DNA of 64,000 bases from Granulosicoccus sp964449565 (lineage in GTDB: Bacteria > Pseudomonadota > Gammaproteobacteria > Granulosicoccales > Granulosicoccaceae). Where the stretch lies: NCBI GenBank assembly GCA_964449565.1, contig CAYUZB010000009.1, positions 1 through 64,000 of the forward strand. Direction: 5' to 3'. Every line of letters begins with the position of its first letter. Within the stretch, counting starts at the first letter, position 1. Below the pieces are notes generated by a model. It was not told the DNA's origin. It saw only the letters and a list, made by a program, of their open reading frames with translations, and made no database searches. Positions 32,278 to 41,444 of this stretch are shown piece by piece. The position numbers and the translations under genes are program-made.

Positions 32278-33156
32278 ATGCTTGTTCTTCTCGATTCCAG
32301 TATTTACATCTTTCGTGGCTGGCAAAGTATGCCGACTTCGCTCACGGATCGTTTTGGCAACCCGGCCAATGCGGTCATGGGTTTCGCCAACACACTGGCA
32401 GACGTCATGCGGCACACCGAGCCGTCGCATATGGCTTGCGCTTTTGACGAGTGTTTTCGCAAAGGCATTCGCAACTCGATCTATCCGGAGTACAAGGCGG
32501 ATCGTCCACCAGCGCCGCTTGACTTAGCTCCCCAATTTGGAACCTGCAAGCAGGTTGCGTCAGCAATGGGCATTTTCGCACAAGGAAGCCCCCGTGTAGA
32601 AGCCGACGACATCATCGGACAATTTGCCCAGCTTGCAAACAAAGTGTCGATGCCCGTGACCATCGTGACTGGAGACAAGGATCTGGCTCAGTTCATTACC
32701 GAACAAGATACCTACTGGAACTACAGTAAACAGTTGCGCATGAGTTTCGATGATCTCGTCAAGCGCTTCAAGATCAGACCGGATCAGATACCCGACTGGT
32801 TAGCGCTGGCCGGTGACAAGAGCGATAACATTCCAGGTGTGCCAGGTGTCGGTCCAACAACAGCGGCAAAATTGCTGGTCAAATGGGACTCCATAGACAA
32901 GCTGTTGGAAAATCTCGGGGAGGTTGCCATGATGAGGTTCCGTGGAGCACCTCGCGTCAGCCGACTCCTGTACGAGCATAAGGAAGACATATTTCTCGCA
33001 CGTAAATTGACTGGCTTGATTTATGACGACGATATTTCGCTCTCACTGGATGATTTGAAACGCGAAGTTGTGTCGCCCGAACTCGTAACCGAACAACTGT
33101 TTGCCTTAGGCTTTACTGAACAAAATGCGGCAGCTGTTGCTGCCCGCCTTGCATAA
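32278..33156 (+). CDS. xni: Stand-alone 5'-3' exonuclease / flap endonuclease (Xni/ExoIX-like)
   Basis: A 292-residue homologue of the 5' nuclease domain of DNA polymerase I. Metal-binding and helical-arch features include LVLLDSSIYIFRGW, ADDIIGQ, VTGDKDLAQFI and the H3TH region GDKSDNIPGVPGVGPTTAAKLL. No polymerase domain follows, so it is a separate Xni/PolA-N-like protein that probably processes flaps in replication or repair. It starts 16 bases after the nuclease gene. Confidence 0.9.
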   Translation: MLVLLDSSIYIFRGWQSMPTSLTDRFGNPANAVMGFANTLADVMRHTEPSHMACAFDECFRKGIRNSIYPEYKADRPPAPLDLAPQFGTCKQVASAMGIFAQGSPRVEADDIIGQFAQLANKVSMPVTIVTGDKDLAQFITEQDTYWNYSKQLRMSFDDLVKRFKIRPDQIPDWLALAGDKSDNIPGVPGVGPTTAAKLLVKWDSIDKLLENLGEVAMMRFRGAPRVSRLLYEHKEDIFLARKLTGLIYDDDISLSLDDLKREVVSPELVTEQLFALGFTEQNAAAVAARLA

Positions 33157-33181
33157 AAAATTAATCGTGAAAAAGGGTTTC

Positions 33182-33772
33182 GTGAAAAGCAAGCCATCGA
33201 AGCCTGCGCGAGTTCTTCTTTTCAACAAACCCTTCGATGTCTTGTGCCAATTCACCGATCAGGATGGCCGGCAAACGCTTGCCGACTTCATCGATGCGCC
33301 TGGCTACTACGCCGCCGGCAGACTTGATCGTGATAGCGAAGGCCTGCTTCTGCTGACAAAAGACGGCAAACTGCAACAACGGATTAGCCACCCGCGTTTC
33401 AAATTACCGAAAACCTATCTGGTACAAGTAGATGGTGCAATCGATTCAACGTCTTTGCAGCAATTGATAACCGGTGTCACATTGAAAGATGGTAATTCCA
33501 GTGCATTGTTTGCCAACGCAGCGCAAGCTCCTGATTGGCTCTGGACGCGGGACCCACCTGTCAGGTTCCGCAAATCAATCCCGACCAGTTGGATAGAGAT
33601 CGGACTGTCGGAAGGACGCAATCGACAAATTCGCCGCATGACTGCGGCAGTTGGTTATCCAACATTACGACTGATTCGCACATCTATCGGTCCATTCAAG
33701 CTTGCGACATTGAAACCCGGCGAATACCGGTATGAAGTCACCGATTCAACTCTCGATCAGACCACAGATTAA
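33182..33772 (+). CDS. rluE: 23S rRNA pseudouridine synthase, RluE/RsuA family
   Basis: Pseudouridine synthase of about 196 residues. The catalytic motif is GRLDRDSEGLLLLTKDG, and the family-typical EGRNRQIRRM block follows. The S4 domain of RsuA/RluB is missing, as in RluE, which modifies U2457 of 23S rRNA in E. coli. GTG 33182 lies after an aaaaaggg Shine-Dalgarno; GTG 33167 or an ATG at 33125 inside xni are other possible starts. Target assignment follows from size and domain layout. Confidence 0.87.
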   Translation: MKSKPSKPARVLLFNKPFDVLCQFTDQDGRQTLADFIDAPGYYAAGRLDRDSEGLLLLTKDGKLQQRISHPRFKLPKTYLVQVDGAIDSTSLQQLITGVTLKDGNSSALFANAAQAPDWLWTRDPPVRFRKSIPTSWIEIGLSEGRNRQIRRMTAAVGYPTLRLIRTSIGPFKLATLKPGEYRYEVTDSTLDQTTD

Positions 33773-33817
33773 ACTGGCTGGGAGCGATTAGCCGGCTGGC
33801 GCTGATACACTATGTGA

Positions 33818-35530
33818 ATGCCTAGCGCCCACCAGAAAATCCGTATTCCCGCTACACCGATAAGGTGTATGGCTCTATTTCTGGGGCTTATTGCGTTACT
33901 GCTATTGGCCCAACCCGCGCTTCCGAAATCCGTTTTACCGATCGGTAGCTTTGAAAACTACAAAACCGGTTTGTCAAACACAATATTGACGCAAGATGTC
34001 ACGATCATCTCAGATACCACATCTTCGATCACAAATGATGAAGATGCAGGTGAACTTGAAATCCTGACCAAGGATGGTACCTGGCGACTGACCTTACGCC
34101 GAAATAATTTGCTTGGCGATTCTGACACCCTGCAACGCGCGCTACACGAAATACCAACATTTCATCAAGGCGCCGTCGCTGATGACAAAGAGTCTTGGGT
34201 ACGTCTGAGCACAAAAACCATAGATGGCATTCAAACCTATGATGGGTTTATAGAGCGTGGCGGGCAACTTTATCGTTTGCATTTGCCACAGCCAACCACT
34301 GACCCTTTACAAACACAAGACGGACAAGCAGTTCACCAGCTAACACAAATTGGCCAAAGCGATACCGTCTTCCCGGATAACTTGCATTCTCGAGATACGA
34401 TTTCCCAAGCTGTAACACGCGCCGCCCGAATCGGGATCGCCGTGGATAGTCGCTTCAATGAGTTTCACAATGGTCGTGGACTGGCAAGAGCACTAACCAT
34501 CATCAACGGTGTTGACGGACTCTACCAATCGCAGTTCGGGCTTGCGCTTATTGTCGATAGTATCCGTGTATACGATGACCCCACAACGGACCCACTTCGA
34601 GAACAACCCGGCGATGTGACAACACTGTTATCGGCTTTTCGATCAGCAAGGCTGACCGATATTGAGTTGCCAACAGACCTTGCGCTGGTACATCTGTTCA
34701 CCGGACATCAGGATCCGACACAAGTGATCGGGCTCGGTTGGATAGACACAGCTTGCCGAAATGACGGATTCGATGTCAGCATGTCAACGCCATTCCCGTT
34801 TGACATGTTGCTCGCCGCACATGAAATCGCACACAACCTTGGCGCGGTGCACGATGATGATGCCGCGTGTCAGATTTCCGGGGATGCGTTTCCAAGTAAC
34901 GTTATGTGGTCACAGCTATCCAGCGCTACGACTACCGAATTTTCCTCCTGCAGCCTGCAACGTGTATTGCCAACTCTTGAGAGAGGCTGCTTTGCTGAAA
35001 ACATTGATGTTAACGTGTCATTGTTTGCCAGTGGCAACAGCTCATCACTTGAACGACGTATCGAAGTTCAGGTCAGTAATCCTGACCTGACTCGCTCTGC
35101 AGTTGGCCTGACTAGCGAAACCCGATTCCCGGATAACACGATTCTCATTGATGCATCTGCTGGGTGCACCATTGCAGAAACCAACCTTTTATGTCGTCAC
35201 AACCCACTCGCGGCAGGCGAGCGCGATGTTGTTTCTGTATCTGCCTTACTGGCAAGCTTTGATGATCAACTAGTCGTCGCGCAAATCAATACGGAACAGT
35301 TTGAAGACGCTCAAGATACCGATAATCGAGCAGCATTAAATGTTCTTGAAGAAACAAGCTCCGCACTTAGCGGGTTGCCAGCTGATGATGCGATCAATAA
35401 CGCCGATACCGGTAGTAGAGGTGGTAGTGCAGGAATTGGTGGTATCGGAGCCTGGTTACTGCCAGTGCTTGGCTTGATCTTGATCCGAAGAAATACCAAA
35501 GTTCAGGCGGGTAGTTCCAAAGCCGCATAG
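33818..35530 (+). CDS. Secreted metzincin metalloprotease with GlyGly-CTERM-like tail
   Basis: Exported zinc protease of 570 residues. A signal peptide (hydrophobic MALFLGLIALLLLAQPAL) and a propeptide of about 170 residues precede the catalytic domain (from about RIGIAVDSRFNEF). The zinc site HEIAHNLGAVHD (335-346) is the reprolysin/adamalysin HExxHxxGxxHD, with a Met-turn at NVMW about 20 residues on. The C-terminus has GSRGGSAGIG, a hydrophobic helix (AWLLPVLGLILI) and RRN, the layout of a GlyGly-CTERM signal handled by a rhombosortase. No rhombosortase gene is in this window. The ATG has no clear Shine-Dalgarno. Confidence 0.88.
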   Translation: MPSAHQKIRIPATPIRCMALFLGLIALLLLAQPALPKSVLPIGSFENYKTGLSNTILTQDVTIISDTTSSITNDEDAGELEILTKDGTWRLTLRRNNLLGDSDTLQRALHEIPTFHQGAVADDKESWVRLSTKTIDGIQTYDGFIERGGQLYRLHLPQPTTDPLQTQDGQAVHQLTQIGQSDTVFPDNLHSRDTISQAVTRAARIGIAVDSRFNEFHNGRGLARALTIINGVDGLYQSQFGLALIVDSIRVYDDPTTDPLREQPGDVTTLLSAFRSARLTDIELPTDLALVHLFTGHQDPTQVIGLGWIDTACRNDGFDVSMSTPFPFDMLLAAHEIAHNLGAVHDDDAACQISGDAFPSNVMWSQLSSATTTEFSSCSLQRVLPTLERGCFAENIDVNVSLFASGNSSSLERRIEVQVSNPDLTRSAVGLTSETRFPDNTILIDASAGCTIAETNLLCRHNPLAAGERDVVSVSALLASFDDQLVVAQINTEQFEDAQDTDNRAALNVLEETSSALSGLPADDAINNADTGSRGGSAGIGGIGAWLLPVLGLILIRRNTKVQAGSSKAA

Positions 35531-36112
35531 TCAATGGCCCGTACAACCGCGGGGAAATAGACACACCTTGTCGGCCCAATCCAAAACAGCTTGAAAATCA
35601 CCTGCCTGTTCCAGCAATGCGCGCCGCATATGAATGACGGGATAGTGAGCAAGATCTGCAACCGACAGCTCATCACCAAACAAATACCGCTGTGAACCAA
35701 CATTGATAAACGCCGCTCGTATCGAATTCAACAAACGCTCCGATAGAAACTCCACATTGCGTTCGTCAAAATCCATGTAGCGCATATGCGCATTTTGCGC
35801 GGCTATATCACCCACTGCCGCAAGAAAACTGGCTTCGACTTGTGAGCATTGCCACGCATCAGCAGGGATCAAGTCAGGTTGCCATCGACGGACCATCAAC
35901 ATCAGTATCGCACCTGACTGGGTAAGCACTTTATCGTCTTCGACATAAACAGGAACGGCTCCCACCGGGTTACGCACAAGATGTTCAGCCGATTTATGAT
36001 CACCTTGTGTCAAGTCCAGCAATTGACGGGCAATGGGTTTTGGTGAAAGCTCCGTGCCGATAGCGGCTCTGAAGCTATTGCCCGATCGAGCGTGGAAAAG
36101 TGTCGCTACCAT
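35531..36112 (-). CDS. Glutathione S-transferase family protein
   Basis: Cytoplasmic GST-fold protein of 193 residues from ATG 36112, which has GGAAG five bases upstream; ATG 36127 would add five residues. The N-terminal thioredoxin-like part runs LFHARSGNSFRAAI to NPVGAVPVYVEDDKVLTQSGAILMLM, with the conserved cis-Pro and Ser of the glutathione site. The C-terminal helical domain has the LFGDELSVADLAHYPVI signature. Substrate unknown. It is convergent with the protease gene. Confidence 0.88.
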   Translation of the reverse strand: MVATLFHARSGNSFRAAIGTELSPKPIARQLLDLTQGDHKSAEHLVRNPVGAVPVYVEDDKVLTQSGAILMLMVRRWQPDLIPADAWQCSQVEASFLAAVGDIAAQNAHMRYMDFDERNVEFLSERLLNSIRAAFINVGSQRYLFGDELSVADLAHYPVIHMRRALLEQAGDFQAVLDWADKVCLFPRGCTGH

Positions 36113-36226
36113 GTGGGCTTCCGGCATTATGCATTCGATAGGAAACTGAAAGGGCTAACCGCTAACTGCCCTCGACAATAATATTTATGTCGCAGTAGCG
36201 GACCGTTGTGGCTACTACACTCGCAT

Positions 36227-37246
36227 CTACAATGTTCGGTTGAATGAATACTCCGCAATACACTCCAGCGCATCACGATATGGTGAAGGCGAGAGGGATC
36301 CAAGAGCACTGATGGCAGCGGTCGAACTTACACTTGCGCGTTTCATCGATAGCTCGAGCGCTCCGGTGTCCTTGACTATTTCGATTACATCGGCCAACGC
36401 ATTAATGTCCGCATTGCGAATGGCATTGGCCACAAGATCGCGCTGCACCGCGCTGCCATCTCGCATAGCGTATATCAGTGGCAATGTCGTTTTGCCTTCC
36501 GCCAGATCATCACCGATATTCTTGCCAATGGTCTCGCTGTCGCTTTGATAGTCGAGCACATCGTCTGCAATCTGGAAAGCGGTACCGAGATGCATACCGT
36601 ACTGCGCTAGAGCCTTTCGAATCCCGTCGTCAACACCAGTCAACACGCCGCCGAGTTCGGTTGCCGCCTGAAACAATCGCGCAGTCTTGGCCTCGATAAC
36701 ATCGATGTAGCGTTCCTCGGTCAGATCCGGCTCACGTACATTCAACAGTTGCATGACCTCGCCTTCTGCTATGCGATTGGTGGTCGAGGCGAGGATGCTC
36801 ATGACATCCATGCTTTGCACATCAATCATCATTTCGAACGAGCGCGAATAGAGAAAGTCACCAACGAGTACGGCCGCTTCGTTACCCCAGATGGCGTTGG
36901 CAGTATCAGCCCCGCGCCTGAGGTCAGAGGCATCGACCACGTCATCGTGCAGCAAGGTGGCTGTGTGTATGAATTCGATGATCGCCGCGACCGTTACCGG
37001 GTGATGCGCCGCTGGCACACTCCCCATCGGCTCAGCCGCCTTACTGGCGAGAAGGACCAATTGCGGGCGTAATCTTTTGCCGCCACTGGCGATGATGTAG
37101 TTAGACAACTGATTGATCAACGCAACATCAGACTTGAGACTGTCGCGAATCAGGGTGTCAACTGCCGTCATGCTGTCGGCGATCAGAGCGCCAACGTCGG
37201 CAATGGTCATGCGCCCGGGGCGTGCAAGAGTAGCGGAATCTGTCAC
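36227..37246 (-). CDS. ispB: Octaprenyl (polyprenyl) diphosphate synthase
   Basis: Makes the all-trans polyprenyl side chain of ubiquinone. It has 339 residues, with the first Asp-rich motif DDVVDASDLRRG, KTARLFQAATELG and the second motif DDVLDYQSD, typical of long-chain trans-prenyltransferases. The start is a GTG at 37246; an ATG at 37210 is also in frame. It is divergent from rplU-rpmA, the standard gammaproteobacterial arrangement. Confidence 0.95.
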   Translation of the reverse strand: MTDSATLARPGRMTIADVGALIADSMTAVDTLIRDSLKSDVALINQLSNYIIASGGKRLRPQLVLLASKAAEPMGSVPAAHHPVTVAAIIEFIHTATLLHDDVVDASDLRRGADTANAIWGNEAAVLVGDFLYSRSFEMMIDVQSMDVMSILASTTNRIAEGEVMQLLNVREPDLTEERYIDVIEAKTARLFQAATELGGVLTGVDDGIRKALAQYGMHLGTAFQIADDVLDYQSDSETIGKNIGDDLAEGKTTLPLIYAMRDGSAVQRDLVANAIRNADINALADVIEIVKDTGALELSMKRASVSSTAAISALGSLSPSPYRDALECIAEYSFNRTL

Positions 37247-37367
37247 AGAGGTTGATCAGGTATTACATATCGAAAGTTCTATACCTGTGTTTTACAGGTT
37301 TTCTGTCGAATAGTTTCACTTCGGCAGTGAATTAGGCGGAAAAAAGCTGTTCCGCACCGGCGGGCAA

Positions 37368-37420
37368 ATGTGGGTGTCCAGAAGCAGATACCGGAGCTGC
37401 CAGGATGTGGGTGTCCAGAA
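37368..37420. repeat. Two copies of atgtgggtgtccagaa in the ispB-rplU intergenic region
   Basis: A 16-base word occurs at 37368-37383 and again at 37405-37420, 37 bases apart. Fifteen of these bases reappear perfectly on the other strand at 52996-53010, in another intergenic region, and a one-mismatch copy lies in murJ (42862-42876). It may be a protein-binding site or a fragment of a dispersed repeat. Confidence 0.8.
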
Positions 37421-37545
37421 TTCGAAAGATGATTGACTCTGGAGAGACGGGGCGCTATGATTGTGGGCTTTTCGCGGCGTTGAGCCGCCTGTGGTCGTGC
37501 CTCGGTGTTTTACGGGGCTGACCTCGACATTTCGGGAACGTATCC

Positions 37546-37860
37546 ATGTACGCGGTAGTCAAGACCGGTGGCAAGCAGTATCGAGTGAGTGAAGGTGATC
37601 GGCTCAAGGTTGAATCGTTGACGGCTGAGGCCGGCGAGCAGGTTCAATTGGCTGAAGTTTTGCTCGTTGGCAGTGGTGATTCTGTCACCGTCGGCGCACC
37701 GTCGGTCGCCAATGCCTCAGTCAACGCCAAAGTCATCGCTCATGGTCGTGGCGACAAGGTCCGCATCGTCAAATTTCGCCGCCGCAAGCATCACCGCAAA
37801 CAGGCAGGTCACCGTCAGAATTATACCGAGCTCGAAATCACCGGCATCAACGCGGGCTGA
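37546..37860 (+). CDS. rplU: 50S ribosomal protein L21
   Basis: Ribosomal protein of 104 residues beginning MYAVVKTGGKQYRV, with the signature IVKFRRRKHHRKQAGHRQNY near the end. Complete and normal in length. First gene of rplU-rpmA, with the promoter in the 300-bp gap from ispB. Confidence 0.98.
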   Translation: MYAVVKTGGKQYRVSEGDRLKVESLTAEAGEQVQLAEVLLVGSGDSVTVGAPSVANASVNAKVIAHGRGDKVRIVKFRRRKHHRKQAGHRQNYTELEITGINAG

Positions 37861-37936
37861 TCCTTCAGGTTGAAATACTTGGAAAGCATCAAAACCCCGA
37901 TTACGCGGCAAAGAGCAACAGAACAAGGCACAGGTC

Positions 37937-38203
37937 ATGGCACATAAGAAAGCAGGCGGTAGTACTAGAAACGGACGCGATTCGGAATCCAAACGACTCG
38001 GCGTAAAGAAGTTCGGTGGCGAAGCTGTGCTGGCCGGCAATATCATCGTACGCCAGCGAGGAACACGTTTCCACGCGGGTGTGAATGCCGGAGTTGGCAA
38101 GGACCACACCATTTTTGCCAAGGCTGACGGTGTAGTGACATTCAGCACTCGCGGCGCGAACAACCGAAAATTCGTTGATATCGTTCCAGCAGCTGCCAGC
38201 TGA
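37937..38203 (+). CDS. rpmA: 50S ribosomal protein L27
   Basis: Ribosomal protein of 88 residues, MAHKKAGGSTRNGRDSESKR at the N-terminus, whose tail reaches the peptidyl-transferase centre. It lies 76 bases after rplU and is followed by a hairpin. Confidence 0.98.
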   Translation: MAHKKAGGSTRNGRDSESKRLGVKKFGGEAVLAGNIIVRQRGTRFHAGVNAGVGKDHTIFAKADGVVTFSTRGANNRKFVDIVPAAAS

Positions 38204-38209
38204 CTTTAC

Positions 38210-38250
38210 CGGCCTGCGATTCCAAGCAGCCCGGAATCGCATTCGGGCCG
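38210..38250. terminator. Hairpin after rpmA
   Basis: gcgattcc (38216-38223) pairs with ggaatcgc (38233-38240), and an outer cggcc/ggccg (38210-38214 with 38246-38250) extends the stem. It lies between convergent genes and could serve both, although neither side has a full T-run. Confidence 0.6.
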
Positions 38251-38270
38251 CTTATAGCTGACAAATTTCC

Positions 38271-38657
38271 CTATTCGCTGCTTTTGTCGCGTCGCCGACG
38301 CGCTTCCCGCAGTCGCCAGTTATTACGAGGCCTTGGCACATCTGCAGCACGTCGTAACGAAGGAACACTACCCTCTTCTTTGACGTAACGTGTCAGCGCT
38401 ACGATGATTTCACGCTGATAGTCGCTGGCAGATTCTCCAAGCTGCTCATGGGCAACAAGGAGAATAGCTTTGGCCGCATCGACTGCGTCTATCTCAGTGG
38501 ACAAACCCAACATCCAGGCGAATAACACAGCGTCACTTCGAGTCTGGGTGACTGCTTCGTGCAAATGTGGAACGGGTCTCAATGCCTCGCTCAAAGCGCC
38601 GTGGCTGTCACAATGTGGGAACAGGGCTAGTTTGTGTTTGTTGCTAGTCACAGTCAT
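38271..38657 (-). CDS. Conserved-looking hypothetical protein
   Basis: A 128-residue cytoplasmic protein that I do not recognise. It is mostly helical (ALSEALRPVPHLHEAV, AVDAAKAILLVAHEQLGES) and ends in a strongly basic tail (NNWRLREARRRRDKSSE). No signal peptide or metal motif. It is convergent with rpmA and divergent from obgE, and it fills the only space between them, which supports a real gene; the Shine-Dalgarno is weak. Confidence 0.55.
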   Translation of the reverse strand: MTVTSNKHKLALFPHCDSHGALSEALRPVPHLHEAVTQTRSDAVLFAWMLGLSTEIDAVDAAKAILLVAHEQLGESASDYQREIIVALTRYVKEEGSVPSLRRAADVPRPRNNWRLREARRRRDKSSE

Positions 38658-38743
38658 TCGAACAGTGTTGCATCCCGAATTCCGCTAAACTTTGCCGCGC
38701 TCCGCAGTTCCCTGATCGCGTCACTCAAGACCGGCCTTTTATC

Positions 38744-39901
38744 GTGAAATTTGTAGACGAAGCTCGCATCAATGTTATCGCCGGGGACGGCGGCAACGGC
38801 TGTATGAGCTTCCGCCGTGAAAAATATGTCCCACGCGGTGGTCCCGATGGCGGCGACGGCGGCGACGGCGGTAGCGTGTACCTTGAGGCAACAGACAACC
38901 TGAACACTCTGGCGGACTTCCGTCACCAGCGGACCTATTTGGCAAAGCGCGGTGAAAACGGTAGAGGGCGCAATTGTTCGGGGGCTGGCGGCGAGGACAT
39001 CATTGTGCTTGTGCCCGTTGGCACGATCGCCCGAGATCGCCAGAACGGACAGCTTGTTGCTGATCTGAAAACCGCGGGTGAACGCTTACTGGTTGCCAAA
39101 GGTGGTTGGCATGGGCTTGGCAATGCGCGTTTCAAGAGCTCTACCAATCAAGCACCGCGCAAGACGACTGACGGCACCAAAGGTGAACGCCGTGAGCTGA
39201 AACTCGAACTTCGCGTACTGGCCGATGTGGGCTTGCTCGGCTTACCTAATGCAGGCAAGTCGACGCTTATTCGCCAATTGTCGTCAGCGCGACCGAAGGT
39301 AGCAGATTATCCATTTACAACACTGCATCCAAACCTTGGCGTTGTCAGTATCGAAGAACATCGCAGTTTTGTCATGGCCGACATTCCGGGCTTGATCGAA
39401 GGCGCTGCTGAAGGGCATGGGCTTGGCGTGCGCTTTCTCAAACATTTAAGCCGCACACATCTGCTCCTGCATTTGATAGACATTGCGCCAATTGATCAAT
39501 CGGATCCCGTTGAGGGTGCGCTCAGCATTGTCGCCGAACTGAAGAAACACAGTCAGACGCTGTATGACAAGGAGCGCTGGCTGGTGCTGAACAAGACTGA
39601 TCTTCTTCCAGAACCTGAAGTGGATGCGCATTGCGACGCGATTGTCGAAGCCTTGGAAGGCAAGCTTGAATGGCAGGGTTCGATTTATCGGATTTCAGCG
39701 GTCAGTGGCGCTGGCACGCAACGCCTTGCTGCAGACATCATGACGCGGCTGGAAAACCTGCGTGAAGAAGCTGAGGAAACAGCACGCCGAGAGGCATTAG
39801 CCGCTGAGCGTGAGGCCGCTGAACGGGCAAATAAAAACACGACAGATAACGCGACAGACAACGTAATGCGCCAAGACAATTCGGGCAACTCGAATGCCTG
39901 A
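38744..39901 (+). CDS. obgE: GTPase Obg/CgtA
   Basis: Ribosome-associated GTPase of 385 residues with a GTG start. The N-terminal Obg fold is Gly-rich (MKFVDEARINVIAGDGGNG, GGPDGGDGGDGG). G motifs are G1 GLPNAGKSTL, switch I YPFTTLHPNLG, G3 DIPGLIEGA and G4 NKTD. The C-terminus is a charged, helical Ala/Glu/Asn tail, as in gammaproteobacterial ObgE. It overlaps proB by eight bases. Confidence 0.97.
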   Translation: MKFVDEARINVIAGDGGNGCMSFRREKYVPRGGPDGGDGGDGGSVYLEATDNLNTLADFRHQRTYLAKRGENGRGRNCSGAGGEDIIVLVPVGTIARDRQNGQLVADLKTAGERLLVAKGGWHGLGNARFKSSTNQAPRKTTDGTKGERRELKLELRVLADVGLLGLPNAGKSTLIRQLSSARPKVADYPFTTLHPNLGVVSIEEHRSFVMADIPGLIEGAAEGHGLGVRFLKHLSRTHLLLHLIDIAPIDQSDPVEGALSIVAELKKHSQTLYDKERWLVLNKTDLLPEPEVDAHCDAIVEALEGKLEWQGSIYRISAVSGAGTQRLAADIMTRLENLREEAEETARREALAAEREAAERANKNTTDNATDNVMRQDNSGNSNA

Positions 39902-41030
39902 GACTCAGTTGCGGACCCGTTTACGCGACGCTCGGCGCTGGGTCATTAAAGTCGGTTCATCGTTACTGACGGCTGATGGAGCTGGCCTCGATCACGACAT
40001 CATCGAACAGTGGACAACACAAATCGCGGCGTTGATGAATGACAAGCGCGAAGTTGTCCTGGTGTCTAGTGGGTCCATCGCCGAAGGCATGACGCGACTG
40101 GGTCTGCAGCAACGTCCCACCGCCATTCATGAGTTGCAAGCCGCCGCCGCAGTGGGGCAAATGGGGTTAATTCGTGCGTACGAAACAGGCTTCGAACGCT
40201 ACAACAAACTCACCGCTCAGGTCTTGCTGACCCATGAGGATCTGGCCAATCGCCAGCGTTACCTGAATGCACGCGCCACCTTATCAACCTTGTTCAAGCA
40301 TGGTGTGCTGGCGATTGTTAACGAAAACGATACAGTCACGACCGATGAAATTCGACTCGGTGACAACGATACCCTCGGCGCGCAGGTGGCAAATCTGATA
40401 GACGCAGATGTCTTGGTGCTTCTCACCGATCAGCAAGGACTATTCAGCGCTGATCCGCGCAGTAATCCGGATGCAATACTGCTTGAACGTGCCAATGCCA
40501 GTGATCCGTCCATTCTGGAGCTCGCGGGACCTAGTGGCTCAACGCTCGGCAGCGGCGGCATGCGCACCAAAATTCTTGCTGCCGAACGTGCTGCACAGAC
40601 CGGTACGACTACAGTCATCGCCAATGGCAGAGAGCCTGAGGTCTTGAAAAAATTGGCCGATGGAGTTGCCCTGGGCACGATGCTGACCAGTGACAAAAAA
40701 CCGCGCGATGCGCGCAAGCGTTGGCTGGCCGACCAATTGCGCGCCAAAGGCACATTAACCCTCGACGATGGTGCCTGTCGGGTATTGACAGAAAAAGGCT
40801 CCAGTCTGCTCGCTGTCGGGGTCACCGCCTGCGATGGCGAATTCTTGCGTGGCGATCTGGTCTCTTGCGTTAACGGCCAGGGCGTAGAAATCGCACGTGG
40901 CTTGAGCAACTATAGTGAGGCAGACACGCGGCGCATACTCGGCAAGTCGAGCGACAGGTTTGGCAGTATTTTGGGATTCGCCGGCGAACCGGAACTGGTT
41001 CACCGCGACAACATGATAATCGTGCGCTGA
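39894..41030 (+). CDS. proB: Glutamate 5-kinase
   Basis: First enzyme of proline synthesis, 378 residues. The N-terminal amino-acid kinase domain has WVIKVGSSLLT, VSSGSIAEGM, NENDTV and GSGGMRTKI. A C-terminal PUA domain (about 285-370) is present, as in E. coli ProB. It starts within the end of obgE and is convergent with rpsT across a terminator. proA is not adjacent. Confidence 0.96.
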   Translation: MPETQLRTRLRDARRWVIKVGSSLLTADGAGLDHDIIEQWTTQIAALMNDKREVVLVSSGSIAEGMTRLGLQQRPTAIHELQAAAAVGQMGLIRAYETGFERYNKLTAQVLLTHEDLANRQRYLNARATLSTLFKHGVLAIVNENDTVTTDEIRLGDNDTLGAQVANLIDADVLVLLTDQQGLFSADPRSNPDAILLERANASDPSILELAGPSGSTLGSGGMRTKILAAERAAQTGTTTVIANGREPEVLKKLADGVALGTMLTSDKKPRDARKRWLADQLRAKGTLTLDDGACRVLTEKGSSLLAVGVTACDGEFLRGDLVSCVNGQGVEIARGLSNYSEADTRRILGKSSDRFGSILGFAGEPELVHRDNMIIVR

Positions 41031-41032
41031 TG

Positions 41033-41060
41033 GGCTCGCCTGAAGTCGCGAGCCACTTTG
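41033..41060. terminator. Bidirectional terminator between proB and rpsT
   Basis: ggctcgc (41033-41039) pairs with gcgagcc (41048-41054) around an eight-base loop in the 38-bp space between two convergent genes, followed on the plus strand by acttt. Confidence 0.7.
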
Positions 41061-41068
41061 AGTACAGC

Positions 41069-41329
41069 TCAGAGTGCGCGAACTTGACTGTTGAATCGGC
41101 TCTTGTAACGAGCAGCCTTGTTCTTGTGGATCAAACCCTTGCGAGCCATGTGATCGAGAACCGGTACAGCGTCTTTAAGCGCTGTCTCAGCGGCGGCTTT
41201 GTCACCCGATTCAATTGCGCTGAAGACGCGCTTGACCTTGGTACGCATCATCGAACGCTGACTGGCATTGCGCTGACGGCTTTTCTCGGCTTGACGAACG
41301 CGCTTGCGCGCCTGTGCGGAATTGGCCAC
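41069..41329 (-). CDS. rpsT: 30S ribosomal protein S20
   Basis: Basic helical protein of 86 residues, MANSAQARKRVRQAEKSRQR at the N-terminus and KNKAARYKSRFNSQVRAL at the end. Opposite strand to its neighbours and divergent from murJ, the usual gammaproteobacterial placement. Confidence 0.97.
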   Translation of the reverse strand: MANSAQARKRVRQAEKSRQRNASQRSMMRTKVKRVFSAIESGDKAAAETALKDAVPVLDHMARKGLIHKNKAARYKSRFNSQVRAL

Positions 41330-41444
41330 GAACTATCCTCTAACTTCTCTAAAAGTGCTGATGCGAAGCCATCCATGAAGTCGTCATTTCAGGCAGCCCA
41401 CAATTATGGGCCTCGGGCTTTCCAGAGTCAATGCTGGGGAAGCC

